NCBI GenBank assembly: GCA_002794105.1
Contig: PHFL01000060.1
Location: 22,231 to 86,230, forward strand
Length of the DNA stretch: 64,000 nucleotides
Origin: Candidatus Thermochlorobacter aerophilus
GTDB lineage: Bacteria > Bacteroidota > Chlorobiia > Chlorobiales > Thermochlorobacteraceae
Reading direction: 5' to 3'
A model generated the notes under the pieces. It was not told where the DNA came from, did no database searches, and was given only the letters and a program-made list of their open reading frames with translations. This document shows, piece by piece, positions 35,069-45,657 of this stretch (positions are counted from its first letter, which is position 1; the number at the start of each line of letters is the position of its first letter). A program made the position numbers and the translations under genes.

Positions 35069-36127
35069 ATGCGTGAAAGCAAACAGTTTTGCTATCTCTG
35101 CTTGCTGCTCTGGACTTTCTCGGGATGTGCAGCGTCGCAATCGCCACAATCATCTGTCTTTGAGCTGGCGCCTGACGACCGCCCCGTCTATGAGCAACTG
35201 ATGAGAGAGACGGATGCAGACCTTAGATACTTTCGCTCCTTTGACCTGACGCCAATTGCCTACCGCGTCGTTTTGCCCAAAGCAGAGCCCGATGTGGTGG
35301 TAGCGTTTATTCATGGCATTGCGGCGCAATCCAAGCTATACATACCGCTTGGCGATTCGCTGGCGAAGCGTGGCATTGCCACAGCCCTGTTGGACTTGCG
35401 GGGACATGGCTGTTCAGGTGGTGCACGCGGCGATGTGCCATCGCTGGACGCATTGGTGCGCGATGTGCGGCTGTTTTTAGATACACTGCGGCGCGATTTT
35501 CCAAACAAAAAAATCGTACTGGGCGGTCATAGCCTTGGTGCAGGACTTTCCCTGCGCTTTATCACCGAATTTAGCGAGCGCAAAAAGCTCTACACGCCGC
35601 CCGATGGACTGATTCTGATGGCAGGCGGATTCTTAGCAAATCCACGATGCGATAGTCTCGAGCTGGCAGAGCGACGTCAGTTCCTGCGGCGCGGCGCATT
35701 TGCAACTCTGGACGGATGGAAAATGGCAGCAGTTTTTCCCGCCGCTATCCTTAACCTCAAACCTTATCCGATAAAGCTAATTTTGCCAGAAGATGAATTG
35801 GTGACAAAAGCTATCAAAGATACGCTACTGACCACAGAATACACCATGCAGTTTCTTTTTGCCGCATTCCCAACCGATGTAGCGCGAGCTTACCAACTGA
35901 TTAAATGCCCAACGCTACTCGTCGTTGGGCAGCGCGATGAACTGGTACGCATTTGCGATGCTGATGCATCCTTGCAACGGCTCATCAACGCCGAACAAAA
36001 AGAACTGTTCGTGGTCAAAGATGCCAATCACATCAATGTCATCTGGAAGTCGGCAGGCGCAGTTGCCGATTGGATTAAGCAAAACATTGTAGCGGGTGCG
36101 CTGCCCGAACAAACGCCCCCTGAATAA
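35069..36127 (+). CDS. Alpha/beta hydrolase lipoprotein, monoacylglycerol-lipase-like
   Basis: From ATG 35069 the 352-residue product has a lipoprotein signal (LLLWTFSGCAAS, lipobox Cys near residue 20). The alternative ATG at 35033 overlaps the preceding gene. The hydrolase core has an oxyanion-hole region FIHGIAAQS, LDLRGHGCSGGARG, nucleophile GGHSLGAG, VVGQRDELV with the Asp, and DANHINVIW with the His. This is a complete Ser-Asp-His triad of the serine aminopeptidase S33/monoglyceride lipase family. It is expected in the periplasm or on an outer-membrane face; the substrate is unknown. Confidence 0.82.
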   Translation: MRESKQFCYLCLLLWTFSGCAASQSPQSSVFELAPDDRPVYEQLMRETDADLRYFRSFDLTPIAYRVVLPKAEPDVVVAFIHGIAAQSKLYIPLGDSLAKRGIATALLDLRGHGCSGGARGDVPSLDALVRDVRLFLDTLRRDFPNKKIVLGGHSLGAGLSLRFITEFSERKKLYTPPDGLILMAGGFLANPRCDSLELAERRQFLRRGAFATLDGWKMAAVFPAAILNLKPYPIKLILPEDELVTKAIKDTLLTTEYTMQFLFAAFPTDVARAYQLIKCPTLLVVGQRDELVRICDADASLQRLINAEQKELFVVKDANHINVIWKSAGAVADWIKQNIVAGALPEQTPPE

Positions 36128-36155
36128 CTCAAATTCAGCTTTCCTAAAGCACCAA

Positions 36156-37094
36156 TCAAGGCGCGCCAGAGTTAAGAGAGAACTTAATTGGAATTGTCAT
36201 CCAGCACTTAACCGGTCTGCCGTTCTGAATCGCAGGTGAATAAGAAGACTTCATAACGGCGTCAATCGCAACTTCTTCAAAGGCTTCAATGCCCGTGCTT
36301 TTTATCACTTGAGCCTTCTGCGGTTTGCCATCTTTATCAATAAGCACGCGTACGACAACGCGACCTTCAAGCCCAGCTTTACGAGCCATTTCAGGATAGA
36401 CAGGCTTAACTTGATTGACAAACTGCGGCTCTTTTTCAAGTGCCACGAAAACATCAGGGTCAGGATCTTCCTGCTCTTTGGGGTCTGCCAGCGACAGGCT
36501 TTCGCCACGACCTAATGCACTGGCTACATAGCGTTGAGCATCGGCTAAGCCGGTGGTGTCCTCACCTGTAACCACGCCTTTTTCAATCATCTCTTTAAGT
36601 TTTTCTTGCGTGGCGATAGTGCGAGTAGGCGGCGCTTCTTCATCTTTGACGCGCTTGATTTCGCCAACATCTGGTGATTCTGGCGGCTTGATAGCGGCAG
36701 ATGGCGGTGGTGGCGGCATCTTCTCATCCATCGGCGGCGGTGGCGGTAAATCGACAATGCTTACCGTTCGCGTAACATTAACCGTAACCGCTTCCTCAGT
36801 ATCGCCTTCCAAATGCGACTTGATAAATTTCCAACTGACATAGCTGAAAATCAGTAATGCCGCAAAAGAACTGGCAAGCAAGACCCCACGCGCCAAATAA
36901 AGATGCGTGTATTTGCGCAGAATCAGACCACCGTAAGAAACGTGACGCAAGTTTTCCGTATCCAAGTATTCAAGACGAACAAAAGTGCGTGGTGACGGCG
37001 GTGTCGGCGTCGGAAGCGGGTCATGGGACTGAGCGGGCATTGAGGAGACTGCGCGATTTGCTTGCGCCTTCTCTTGACTTAAAACTTCTGCCAT
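36156..37094 (-). CDS. tonB: TonB-family energy transducer
   Basis: TonB passes inner-membrane proton-motive energy to outer-membrane receptors such as the one at 20799-23630. The 312-residue protein has an unusually long cytoplasmic N-terminus (about 65 residues) and one membrane helix (GVLLASSFAALLIFSYVSW). Proline clusters (PPPPPMDEKMPPPPP) follow, and a C-terminal TonB domain has VYPEMARKAGLEGRVVVRVL and KSSYSPAIQNGRPVKCWMTIPIKF. No exbB/exbD is adjacent. It converges with the lipase-like gene. Confidence 0.9.
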   Translation of the reverse strand: MAEVLSQEKAQANRAVSSMPAQSHDPLPTPTPPSPRTFVRLEYLDTENLRHVSYGGLILRKYTHLYLARGVLLASSFAALLIFSYVSWKFIKSHLEGDTEEAVTVNVTRTVSIVDLPPPPPMDEKMPPPPPSAAIKPPESPDVGEIKRVKDEEAPPTRTIATQEKLKEMIEKGVVTGEDTTGLADAQRYVASALGRGESLSLADPKEQEDPDPDVFVALEKEPQFVNQVKPVYPEMARKAGLEGRVVVRVLIDKDGKPQKAQVIKSTGIEAFEEVAIDAVMKSSYSPAIQNGRPVKCWMTIPIKFSLNSGAP

Positions 37095-37372
37095 AGCTAT
37101 TCTCCTTTACTACTGCTTTGCAATTGCTCTCACAATCATCACAAAGCTAAAAAAACTCTGCAAATTTTCTTCTCGAATTTCTAAAGAAAATCAGGGTATA
37201 AACACAGACCTAACCTTGTGAAAATGGTAGAAGCAATGCATTTGTGTATCTTTAAAATTCTATGAAGCTCTGAAGACCAATTGCTGTATGTTCATCTGTT
37301 CCAAGCGGCTCAAACCTTTGCGTGAGGGCATGCATCAAAACATTTTTCAATGATTCAAACAGTGAGGGTTCA

Positions 37373-39814
37373 ATGAAATACAACTTTGCTGAAATTGAAA
37401 GAAAGTGGCAAGCCTACTGGCAGGAGAATAAAACCTTCCATGTAGTAGAAGACCCTACAAAGCCGAAGTTCTATGTGCTGGATATGTTCCCCTATCCAAG
37501 TGGAAGTGGCTTACATGTTGGACATCTGGAAGGCTACACCGCAACCGATATTGTGGCACGATTCAAACGCCACAAGGGATTCAACGTATTGCATCCGATG
37601 GGTTGGGATGCGTTCGGATTGCCTGCCGAGCAATATGCGATAAAGACAGGCACGCATCCGCGCATTACAACCGAGCAAAATGTGCAAAGTTTCAAGCAAA
37701 CGCTCATGCGTTTTGGATTTTCCTACGACTGGTCGCGTGAAATCAATACCACAGACCCAAACTACTACAAATGGACACAGTGGATTTTTCTCAAGCTCTA
37801 TGAAAAAGGTTTAGCCTATACAGCCGAAGTGCCTGTAAACTGGTGCGTGGAGCAAAAGGTGGTCTTGGCAAATGAAGAAGTGCCAGAGTATTTGGAAAAA
37901 GGCTTCACGGTCATTCGCAAGCCGCTACGCCAATGGGTGCTAAGAATTACAGCCTACGCCGAGCGATTACTGCAAGATTTAGATGAGCTCGACTGGAGCG
38001 AGAGCATCAAGGAGATGCAGCGCAATTGGATTGGCAGAAGTGAAGGCTGCGAAATTGATTTTCAACTCTCGAGCTCGACGGAAAAAATTACCGTCTTTAC
38101 CACACGACCAGACACGCTATTTGGCGCCACATACATGGTGCTTTCGCCCGAGCATCCGCTGGTCGAGCGCATCACCACGCCCGAGCAACGCAAGCTGGTA
38201 GAAGCCTATCAAGCCGAAACCGCCAAGAAAAGCGATTTGGAGCGCACCGATTTGCAAAAGGAAAAAACAGGCGTATTTACTGGCAGCTATGCGCTCAATC
38301 CTGCTACCAAAACTGCCATTCCAATCTGGATTGCTGATTATGTGCTCATGAGCTACGGCACAGGCGCCATCATGGCAGTGCCAGCACACGACGAGCGAGA
38401 CTGGGAATTTGCCAAAAAATTTGGACTGCCAATTCGGGAGGTTGTGCAGTCGCCATACAGTGTGCAAGAACGAGCGTTTGTTGGCAAAGATTCGGTCTGC
38501 ATCAATTCAGCTAACGATGAAATTTCAATCAACGGCTTAGCTTTCAAAGAAGCCTCAGAAAAAATCATCGCATGGCTGGAATCAAAAGGCATTGGGCGAC
38601 GCCGCGTCAATTACAAGCTGCGTGACTGGGTCTTTTCTCGCCAGCGCTACTGGGGCGAGCCTATCCCCATGAAATACTACCAAGATGAAAACGGTCAATA
38701 CACCATTTTGCGACCGGAAACAAATCTGCCATTAGTGTTGCCCGATGTGGAAAAGTATGAGCCATCTGGCACAGGAGAATCGCCACTAGCAAATATCACA
38801 GACTGGCTGTATGGCGAAGATGAGTATGGCAAATTCCGACGTGAAACCAACACCATGCCGCAATGGGCAGGCAGTTGCTGGTATTACCTACGTTTCAAAG
38901 ACGCCCACAATCCAAACGAATTGGTATCGCCAGAAAAAGAAAAATACTGGGGCGCCGTAGACCTCTATGTGGGAGGAGCCGAGCACGCCGTCTTGCATCT
39001 GCTCTATGCACGCTTCTGGCACAAGGTGCTCTACGACTTAGGGCTGGTCTCAACCAAAGAGCCATTCCAGAAACTTTTCAACCAAGGCATGATTTTGGGC
39101 GAAGATGGTGAGAAGATGTCTAAATCACGCGGCAATGTGATTCCCGCCGATAAAGTGCTGGCAGAGCACGGCGCCGATGCCACGCGCCTCTACGAAATGT
39201 TCTTGGGTCCGCTCGAGCAAGTCAAACCGTGGAGCACAAAAGGCATTGAAGGTGTCTCAAGATTTTTGGGAAGAGTGTGGCGCTTGGTTTTCAAATCACA
39301 TGAGACAGAAGAATATGACTTGATTGTCGATGACCGACCAATGAGCCCCGAAATCGAGCGCGCCATGCACAAGACCATCAAAAAAGTAGAGGAAGATTGC
39401 GAAAACTTGCGCTTCAACACGGCAATTGCCGCCATGATGGAATTTGTCAATCTGCTCACAAAAGAAAATTGCCATAATCGCACGGCAATTGAAAACTTGC
39501 TCATCATGCTCTCGCCGTTTGCTCCGCACATTGCCGAAGAACTCTGGCAAGCGCTGGGACACACAGAATCCATCGCAAATGCACCTTATCCAAGCTACAA
39601 TCCTGACTTAGCCAAAGACGAAGTGGTAACAATTGCTGTTCAGGTCAGTGGAAAATTGCGAGGCACATTTGAAGCGCCAGTCGGCATCACCAATGAAGAA
39701 CTCATTGCCCGTGCCATGCAGGTCGATACCGTGCAGAAATTCATCGGCGGCAAAGAAATCGTAAAGAAAATCGTCGTGCCCAACAAGCTCGTCAATCTTG
39801 TGGTCAAATCATAA
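37373..39814 (+). CDS. leuS: Leucyl-tRNA synthetase
   Basis: This class I synthetase charges tRNA-Leu. The ATG at 37373, preceded by GAGGG, gives 813 residues starting [16 protein letters not shown]; an ATG 51 bases earlier is less likely. The HIGH-type motif is [15 protein letters not shown] near residue 40 and the KMSKS loop is [13 protein letters not shown] near 580. The editing domain (CP1) is present, with [20 protein letters not shown]. The C-terminal anticodon and leucine-specific domains are complete, ending VNLVVKS. Confidence 0.96.
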   Translation: MKYNFAEIERKWQAYWQENKTFHVVEDPTKPKFYVLDMFPYPSGSGLHVGHLEGYTATDIVARFKRHKGFNVLHPMGWDAFGLPAEQYAIKTGTHPRITTEQNVQSFKQTLMRFGFSYDWSREINTTDPNYYKWTQWIFLKLYEKGLAYTAEVPVNWCVEQKVVLANEEVPEYLEKGFTVIRKPLRQWVLRITAYAERLLQDLDELDWSESIKEMQRNWIGRSEGCEIDFQLSSSTEKITVFTTRPDTLFGATYMVLSPEHPLVERITTPEQRKLVEAYQAETAKKSDLERTDLQKEKTGVFTGSYALNPATKTAIPIWIADYVLMSYGTGAIMAVPAHDERDWEFAKKFGLPIREVVQSPYSVQERAFVGKDSVCINSANDEISINGLAFKEASEKIIAWLESKGIGRRRVNYKLRDWVFSRQRYWGEPIPMKYYQDENGQYTILRPETNLPLVLPDVEKYEPSGTGESPLANITDWLYGEDEYGKFRRETNTMPQWAGSCWYYLRFKDAHNPNELVSPEKEKYWGAVDLYVGGAEHAVLHLLYARFWHKVLYDLGLVSTKEPFQKLFNQGMILGEDGEKMSKSRGNVIPADKVLAEHGADATRLYEMFLGPLEQVKPWSTKGIEGVSRFLGRVWRLVFKSHETEEYDLIVDDRPMSPEIERAMHKTIKKVEEDCENLRFNTAIAAMMEFVNLLTKENCHNRTAIENLLIMLSPFAPHIAEELWQALGHTESIANAPYPSYNPDLAKDEVVTIAVQVSGKLRGTFEAPVGITNEELIARAMQVDTVQKFIGGKEIVKKIVVPNKLVNLVVKS

Positions 39815-39871
39815 ACCGAGTAAGGAGCGGCAGGAATCGGCGCCAAACACGAACCTAACGAACCAGCAAGT

Positions 39872-42757
39872 ATGAATGCAGAAGCCCAAGCGCAAACCAA
39901 GACCAACGGACCAGCAAGTGTCATCTTCATCAAAGGCGCAAGAACACATAATCTCAAGAATATTGATGTACGTATTCCACGCAATAAGTTGGTGGTCATC
40001 ACTGGCGTAAGTGGGTCGGGCAAATCCAGCCTTGCGTTTGATACGCTTTATGCCGAAGGGCACCGCCGATATGTGGAATCCATGTCTGCCTATATCCGGC
40101 AGTTTCTGGAACGTATGCAGCGTCCAGACGTGGATTACATTTCAGGCATTGCGCCTGCAATCGCTATTGAGCAAAAAACCATTTCCAAAAATCCACGCTC
40201 TACGGTAGGCACAGTAACCGAAATCTACGATTACCTGCGCCTGCTCTTTGCACGCATCGGCAAAACCTATTCGCCCGATACGCACGAAATGGTGCTCAAG
40301 CACTCGCCTGAAGATGTGCTCATCCAAATGCGGTTGCTGGAAGAAGGCTTGAAGTGCTACATCTGTTTCCCCTTCCCACATCACAAAGACGAAAACAAAA
40401 AAGACCGCACACTCACCGAAGAACTTCAAAATCTCAAGAAAAAGGGATTTTATCGCATCGTGCATGGCAAAAATATCTTGGACATCAGTCAGGCAGAAGA
40501 GGAGAAAAAATTGCTCTCGCTCTCAAAAAAAGAGCAAGAAAAATTGCTGGTGCTGGTCGATCGCTTGGTGCTCAAGCACAACGACGAGACTTTTTCACGC
40601 ATTACGGAAGCCGTAGAAACTGCATTTGCCGAATCAAATGGATACTGCACGGTGCGTGTCTTAGAGGGGCGAGATTATTCGTTTAGCGACAAGTTTGAGC
40701 TCAATGGTGTCGAGTATGAAGAGCCAACACCGCAACTTTTTGCCTTCAATTCCCCTTACGGCGCATGCCCGACCTGCCAAGGCTTTGGGCGTGTTGCTGG
40801 CATTGATGAAGACGCAGTCATCCCAAACAAAGCACTCTCGCTACGCGATGGAGCAATTGTCTGTTGGAACTCGGAAAAGCATATCCGACATCTTCATGCT
40901 CTGATTCGCATTGCGCCAAAGTATAACATCGCCTTGGATGTGCCTTATAGCAAACTGCCTGCCAGTGCCAAAAAGCTGATTTGGCAAGGCGCGCCGAAAG
41001 ATGGTTTTCTGGGCATAGATGGCTTTTTCAAAGAGGTGGAAAAAGAGGCGCAATACAAAATGCACTATCGCGTATTGCTGAATCGCTACCGTGGTTACAC
41101 CACCTGCCCAGATTGCGGCGGCTCGCGCCTGCGCAAAGAAGCCTTGTATGTGAAAGTGGCGGGCAAGACCATCTTCGACATTGTGCAAATGAGCATCGCT
41201 GAAGCATATGAGTTTATCAAGAACATTGAAATCTCACGCTTCGATAGGGAAATTGCCCAGACCATTTTGAATGAGTTAGAAAAACGCTTGGGCTACTTGG
41301 TAGAAGTTGGAGTGCATTACCTGACGCTGAACCGTCCAGCCAACACACTATCGGGCGGCGAATCGCAGCGCATCAATTTAGCCACATCGCTGGGCTCATC
41401 GCTCATGGGCTCGATTTACATCTTAGATGAACCTTCAATCGGATTGCATCAGCACGACTCTGCGCGACTCATTCAAATCTTGAAGAAACTGCGTGACATT
41501 GGCAACACGGTTGTGGTCGTCGAGCACGACCGCGAAATCATTGAGGCAGCTGATGAAGTCATTGACTTAGGCATTGGTGCAGGTCGTCATGGCGGTTCAT
41601 TGGTGTTTCAAGGCTCACCAGCTGAAATTGTCCATGCGCCAAATTCACTGACAGGCAAATACCTGAAGAATAAGCATGCGATTCCTGTGCCCGAGCGCCG
41701 CCGTCCAGTCAGCTTTTCAAAAGCTATTGAAATCGAGGGAGCGTTAGAAAACAATCTCAAAAATATCAATGTCAAATTTCCGCTGGGCGTTATGACCTGC
41801 GTGACAGGCGTAAGCGGTTCAGGCAAATCAACGTTGGTGGGCGACATTCTCTACTTGGGTCTGCTAAAGCAAAAGGTCGGCACCAGCGAGAAAGTTGGCA
41901 CGCACAAAGCCCTGCGCGGTGCGCATCTGATTGAAAAGGTCGAAATCGTTGACCAATCGCCAATTGGGCGCACCAGCCGAAGCAATCCTGCCACATACAT
42001 GAAAGTCTTTGATGATATTCGCGTGCTATTTGCACAAACGCAGTATGCCAAACTAAAAGGCTGGGATGCAGGCTATTTTTCGTTTAACATTCCGGGCGGG
42101 CGCTGCGAAGCGTGTGCTGGTGAAGGCGTCATTCGCGTCGAGATGCAATTTCTTGCCGATATCGAAACAGTCTGTGAAGCCTGTAACGGCAAGCGCTACA
42201 AGGAAGATACGCTAAACGCGCTCTACAAAGGCAAATCCATTGCCGATGTGCTCAACATGACCGTAGCGGAAGCATTAGAATTTTTCAGCGACCAAAAAAG
42301 CATAACCAAAAAACTGAAAATCCTGCAAGAGGTTGGATTAGGCTATCTGCAACTGGGGCAATCGGGTAGCACGCTCTCGGGAGGAGAAGCCCAACGGCTC
42401 AAACTTGCTTATCATATTGCAAGCAGTGAGTCAAAAAATAGTCTCTTCATCTTCGACGAACCGACTACGGGCTTGCACTTCGACGACATTCGCAAACTCA
42501 TTGACTGCTTCAATCGCCTGCTTGAGCAAGGAAACACCTTGGTCGTCATTGAGCATAATCTCGACCTTATCAAGCAAGCCGACTGGATTATTGATTTAGG
42601 ACCCGGAGCTGGTGAGGAAGGTGGTGAAATTGTTGCACAGGGCACGCCAGAGGAAGTGGCGCAATCGGAACGCTCCTACACAGCAAAGTATCTACGCGAG
42701 TATCTTAGCGGCAAACCAGCAAACCAACCTGATGCCGAAAAAGCTCTCACTTGCTGA
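39872..42757 (+). CDS. uvrA: UvrABC excinuclease subunit A
   Basis: UvrA recognises DNA damage for nucleotide excision repair. The 961-residue protein has two ABC ATPase modules. The first has TGVSGSGKSSLAFD near residue 48 and LSGGESQRINLA; the second has VTGVSGSGKSTL near 640 and LSGGEAQRLKLA. Zinc modules are seen as CPTCQGFGRV with CPDCGGSRLRK, and CEACAGEGVIRVEM with CEACNGKRY. The length is normal. The KdsC-like gene starts inside its 3' end (26-bp overlap). The N-terminal leader of 13 or so residues is Gln/Thr-rich and variable. Confidence 0.96.
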   Translation: MNAEAQAQTKTNGPASVIFIKGARTHNLKNIDVRIPRNKLVVITGVSGSGKSSLAFDTLYAEGHRRYVESMSAYIRQFLERMQRPDVDYISGIAPAIAIEQKTISKNPRSTVGTVTEIYDYLRLLFARIGKTYSPDTHEMVLKHSPEDVLIQMRLLEEGLKCYICFPFPHHKDENKKDRTLTEELQNLKKKGFYRIVHGKNILDISQAEEEKKLLSLSKKEQEKLLVLVDRLVLKHNDETFSRITEAVETAFAESNGYCTVRVLEGRDYSFSDKFELNGVEYEEPTPQLFAFNSPYGACPTCQGFGRVAGIDEDAVIPNKALSLRDGAIVCWNSEKHIRHLHALIRIAPKYNIALDVPYSKLPASAKKLIWQGAPKDGFLGIDGFFKEVEKEAQYKMHYRVLLNRYRGYTTCPDCGGSRLRKEALYVKVAGKTIFDIVQMSIAEAYEFIKNIEISRFDREIAQTILNELEKRLGYLVEVGVHYLTLNRPANTLSGGESQRINLATSLGSSLMGSIYILDEPSIGLHQHDSARLIQILKKLRDIGNTVVVVEHDREIIEAADEVIDLGIGAGRHGGSLVFQGSPAEIVHAPNSLTGKYLKNKHAIPVPERRRPVSFSKAIEIEGALENNLKNINVKFPLGVMTCVTGVSGSGKSTLVGDILYLGLLKQKVGTSEKVGTHKALRGAHLIEKVEIVDQSPIGRTSRSNPATYMKVFDDIRVLFAQTQYAKLKGWDAGYFSFNIPGGRCEACAGEGVIRVEMQFLADIETVCEACNGKRYKEDTLNALYKGKSIADVLNMTVAEALEFFSDQKSITKKLKILQEVGLGYLQLGQSGSTLSGGEAQRLKLAYHIASSESKNSLFIFDEPTTGLHFDDIRKLIDCFNRLLEQGNTLVVIEHNLDLIKQADWIIDLGPGAGEEGGEIVAQGTPEEVAQSERSYTAKYLREYLSGKPANQPDAEKALTC

Positions 42758-43274
42758 ACAAAAAAAGCGTGCGGCACGCATCAAGCTGGTGCTTACTGAC
42801 AGCGATGGCGTGCTGACCGACACAGGCGTCTACTACTCAGAACAAGGCGAAGCCTTCAAGCGCTTTTCCATACGAGATGGCATGGGCGTCGAACGGCTAC
42901 GCAATTTGGTTGGTATTGAAACCGCAATCATCACTGGCGAAGAATCGGGTAGCGTGAAAAAACGTGCGGAAAAATTGAAGTTACCGTTTCTCTACTTGGG
43001 CATCAAAGATAAACGCGCCTGTCTGGAACGAATTTTACAAGAGACGAACCTGCAACTGGAAAATCTGGCATACATTGGCGACGATATGAACGATTGGGAA
43101 ATTTTACATGCGATTGGTGAAAAAGGGCTGACAGCAGCGCCAAGTGATGCCTTGCCAGCAATTCGTGCCATTGTGCATTATGTGTGCAAAGTGCGTGGCG
43201 GATACGGCGCCTTTCGCGATTTTGCCGAACGATTGCTTTACCTGCGTGGCAAAAAAAGTGCCATGCAGCCCTGA
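42732..43274 (+). CDS. KdsC-type HAD phosphatase (3-deoxy-manno-octulosonate-8-phosphate phosphatase-like)
   Basis: The enzyme removes phosphate from Kdo-8-phosphate in lipopolysaccharide core synthesis, or from a related nonulosonate. ATG 42732 gives 180 residues with the HAD nucleophile LTDSDGVLTDTG near residue 25, KRFSIRDGMGV, TGEESGSVKKRAEKL, and YIGDDMNDWEIL, all typical of the KdsC subfamily. It overlaps uvrA by 26 bp in another frame, so the two are probably co-transcribed. It could be a nonulosonate pathway phosphatase rather than KdsC itself, hence no symbol. Confidence 0.85.
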   Translation: MPKKLSLAEQKKRAARIKLVLTDSDGVLTDTGVYYSEQGEAFKRFSIRDGMGVERLRNLVGIETAIITGEESGSVKKRAEKLKLPFLYLGIKDKRACLERILQETNLQLENLAYIGDDMNDWEILHAIGEKGLTAAPSDALPAIRAIVHYVCKVRGGYGAFRDFAERLLYLRGKKSAMQP

Positions 43275-43322
43275 AAAAAGAAGTAGGCAGAGCATCTCTG
43301 TGTTTTGCGATGACAGTAGTCA

Positions 43323-43503
43323 GTCATGCTGAGTGAAGCGAAGCATCCACATCGCACTGGATTCCTCAATGGCGCTCGAAATGACATCGCAATTGTCATG
43401 CTGAACGGAGCGTAGCGAAGTGAAGCGTCCACACTTTCCTGTTGTCATGCTGAGCGGAGTGCAGCATCCACGCAATGGATTCCTCGCTGGCGCTCGGAAT
43501 GAC
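43323..43503. repeat. Second cluster of palindromic intergenic repeats
   Basis: Units 43323-43384 and 43444-43503 have the same GTCATGCTGA start and CTCGGAATGAC-like end as the cluster at 18863-19290. A half unit lies at 43395-43440, and degenerate 3' arms (GCTCGGAATAAC) follow to about 43548. The cluster sits between the convergent KdsC-like and STAS genes, a usual site for such elements, and might act in termination or mRNA stability. Confidence 0.8.
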
Positions 43504-43605
43504 AGAAAAAACGCTCGGAATAACAGCAAAAAAGCGTTCGCAATAACAAAAGACAAGTGCAGAACAGTGCCGCAAACCCTACGCATTCATGTCAAGCTGC
43601 ATTAG

Positions 43606-44004
43606 TTAGGCAGCAGCGGATTCAATGTGCAGCACTTGGGTCAGATTCATGGTCTCAAAGACCTTTTTGAGGTTAGGAGTTGGGTTAGCGATGATGAGCT
43701 TGGCACCAAGTTTTTCAGCTTTAACATGTAAGCGAATGAGCAAGCCAACACCAGAGCTATTAGCAAAAAAGACATTGCTAATGTTCAAGACAACTTCTTT
43801 TTGCCCCGCTTCCAGCAGCCGAGTAACTTCGTTGTATAGGGGTTGAGATTGCTCTCCGCCCCAAAGTTCGCCACTGACTTCAATGACCGCACGCGACGAT
43901 GAAACCTGCGTGTTCAGAGTCAGTGAGATGAAGTCTTCGTCGTTTTGCGTGGCAAAGAGAACGTAAGAAGAAAAATGCTTTGCATGGTGCTGTCTTGAGT
44001 TCAA
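43606..44004 (-). CDS. STAS-domain anti-sigma factor antagonist
   Basis: The product resembles SpoIIAA/RsbV, which bind an anti-sigma kinase and are controlled by Ser phosphorylation. The STAS core begins around residue 28 (SLTLNTQVSSSRAVIEVSGE) and contains VVLNISNVFFANSSGVGLL, where the Ser of NSSG is the likely phospho-site. It ends VLHIESAAA. The only in-frame initiator upstream of the core is TTG at 44004, 3 bp after nadE, without a good Shine-Dalgarno, so the start is uncertain. It is the last gene of an ABC ATPase-nadE-STAS run. Confidence 0.78.
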   Translation of the reverse strand: MNSRQHHAKHFSSYVLFATQNDEDFISLTLNTQVSSSRAVIEVSGELWGGEQSQPLYNEVTRLLEAGQKEVVLNISNVFFANSSGVGLLIRLHVKAEKLGAKLIIANPTPNLKKVFETMNLTQVLHIESAAA

Positions 44005-44007
44005 GGT

Positions 44008-44847
44008 TTATTTAACAGCTTGCCAGTCACGCGCATAGCGAAAATCAATACCAAGCGTGCGTGACGACAGTTTTGCAATTACAGGCGTCATACGCTTGAA
44101 TTGATTGCGGACGACAAGCCGCCTTGTTTTACTCAAAAACTCCCAAGAAGTTCCATTCTTTAAGAGCTCTTCATCAGAGAGGCGCAAATCTATCATTTGA
44201 TAGAGCAGCTTATCGACTTCAGCGTAGGTGAAGCCAAGTTCATCTTCATCGGTTTGTCCTTCCCACAAATCTGCGCTGGGTTTTTTTTCTATGATGCAGC
44301 TGGGGATGCCGAGATGTTTAGCAAGTTCCCACACTTGGGTTTTGTAAAGGTCGCCAATCGGGTTGATGGCTGACGCCATATCGCCAAAGAGTGTGCCGTA
44401 GCCCAAGAGTAGCTCTGTTTTGTTGCTGGTGCCGATGACAAGACGATGGTCACGCATGGAGATATCGTAGAGCACAATCATGCGCATCCTTGCCATCACG
44501 TTGCCGCGCCGCACTTTGTCAGTGACTTGTTGAGCGGCAAAATATGCATCCACCATTGGCGTAATGTCGCAGAGCTCGTAGGCAATACCAAGCTGATGCG
44601 CCAGTAATTTTGCATCGGCAAGGCTATCGGGGCTACTGGTTTTGTAGGGCATCATCACAGCAAGGACGTTTTCTTTGCCCAGCGCACGCGTGGCTAACGC
44701 GCATGAAACCGCTGAATCCACGCCGCCCGATAAGCCAACGACAACTTTCTCAAAACCAACCTTGCGAACTTCACAGCGAATGAAGTTGAGAAGAATTTCT
44801 TCAACCATGCGGTAATCAATGTTTGCAGGAAAATTCACTTGAGTCAT
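44008..44847 (-). CDS. nadE: Ammonia-dependent NAD+ synthetase
   Basis: NadE makes NAD+ from deamido-NAD+, ATP and ammonia. The 279-residue protein has the PP-loop [16 protein letters not shown] near residue 40, [20 protein letters not shown] near 150 and [19 protein letters not shown] near 195. There is no N-terminal glutaminase domain. The C-terminal segment ([32 protein letters not shown]) is typical of this short form. It lies 14 bp after the ABC ATPase gene and 3 bp before the STAS gene. Confidence 0.93.
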   Translation of the reverse strand: MTQVNFPANIDYRMVEEILLNFIRCEVRKVGFEKVVVGLSGGVDSAVSCALATRALGKENVLAVMMPYKTSSPDSLADAKLLAHQLGIAYELCDITPMVDAYFAAQQVTDKVRRGNVMARMRMIVLYDISMRDHRLVIGTSNKTELLLGYGTLFGDMASAINPIGDLYKTQVWELAKHLGIPSCIIEKKPSADLWEGQTDEDELGFTYAEVDKLLYQMIDLRLSDEELLKNGTSWEFLSKTRRLVVRNQFKRMTPVIAKLSSRTLGIDFRYARDWQAVK

Positions 44848-44861
44848 AGTTGATAAATGGT

Positions 44862-45545
44862 TTAACGCTTTATAGCAAGTTCATCTTCGACAATTTGTCC
44901 ATCACGCATGACGATGATGCGGTCTGCAATCTGCGCCACATCGCTGGCGTGGGTAGCAATGATAAAGGTTTTATTTTCTTCGTGTGCAAGGGTTTGAATC
45001 AGGTCTAAGACCTGTGCTGCATTTTTAGAGTCTAAGTTGCCTGTCGGTTCATCGGCAATGATAAGGTCTGGGTTGTTCATCAAGGCGCGAGCGATGGCAG
45101 CGCGTTGCATTTCTCCGCCTGAAAGCTCAAAGGGCTTATGCGAAAGCCGGTGTGAAAGACCGACACGCTCGATAAGCATTTGCGCTCGTGCCAAAGAAGC
45201 TTTGAAGTCAATGCGAGCCAGCTCACTGGGAAGCATGACATTTTCTAACACTGTCAGCGTAGGCATAAGATTGAAAAATTGAAAAATGATACCCACTTTC
45301 TTACGGCGAAAAGCTGTAAGGTCACGCTCGCTCATGGTAGTAATGTCTGTACCATCAATGATGACTTTGCCGCGTGTGGGTTTGTCAATTGCAGAAAGGA
45401 TGTTGAGAAGTGTGGTTTTGCCGCTACCTGAACTGCCCATTAGCGCAATTAGTCCTGCCTGCTCAATTACCAGTGAAATGCCTGAAAGGGCATAGACAGG
45501 AGATGATTTTTCATTGTAGATTTTGACAACGTCTTTGAGTTCAAT
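44862..45545 (-). CDS. ABC transporter ATP-binding protein, LolD/MacB type
   Basis: The 227-residue ATPase (from ATG 45545; an ORF extension to 45575 adds ten residues) has Walker [14 protein letters not shown]-loop [16 protein letters not shown], signature [15 protein letters not shown], Walker [14 protein letters not shown] and the switch His in IIATHASDV. The sequence class is that of LolD, MacB and FtsE, which drive lipoprotein or macrolide-type export. No permease gene is adjacent, so the transported molecule is unknown. Confidence 0.88.
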   Translation of the reverse strand: MELKDVVKIYNEKSSPVYALSGISLVIEQAGLIALMGSSGSGKTTLLNILSAIDKPTRGKVIIDGTDITTMSERDLTAFRRKKVGIIFQFFNLMPTLTVLENVMLPSELARIDFKASLARAQMLIERVGLSHRLSHKPFELSGGEMQRAAIARALMNNPDLIIADEPTGNLDSKNAAQVLDLIQTLAHEENKTFIIATHASDVAQIADRIIVMRDGQIVEDELAIKR

Positions 45546-45614
45546 CATTGTGCCTATAAGAGAAGTTGTCTTCAAAAACGCCGCTACTCTAAAAGACGTT
45601 CAGGATAAAGTCTG

Positions 45615-45622
45615 TATCTTTG
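45615..45622 (+). promoter_or_regulatory. TAnnTTTG element upstream of the 86-residue gene
   Basis: TATCTTTG lies 35 bp before the ATG at 45658, the same distance as the element before alkB. Confidence 0.4.
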
Positions 45623-45657
45623 AGAGATTCAACCAAAGCTGAAGCATATCCAAAAAT

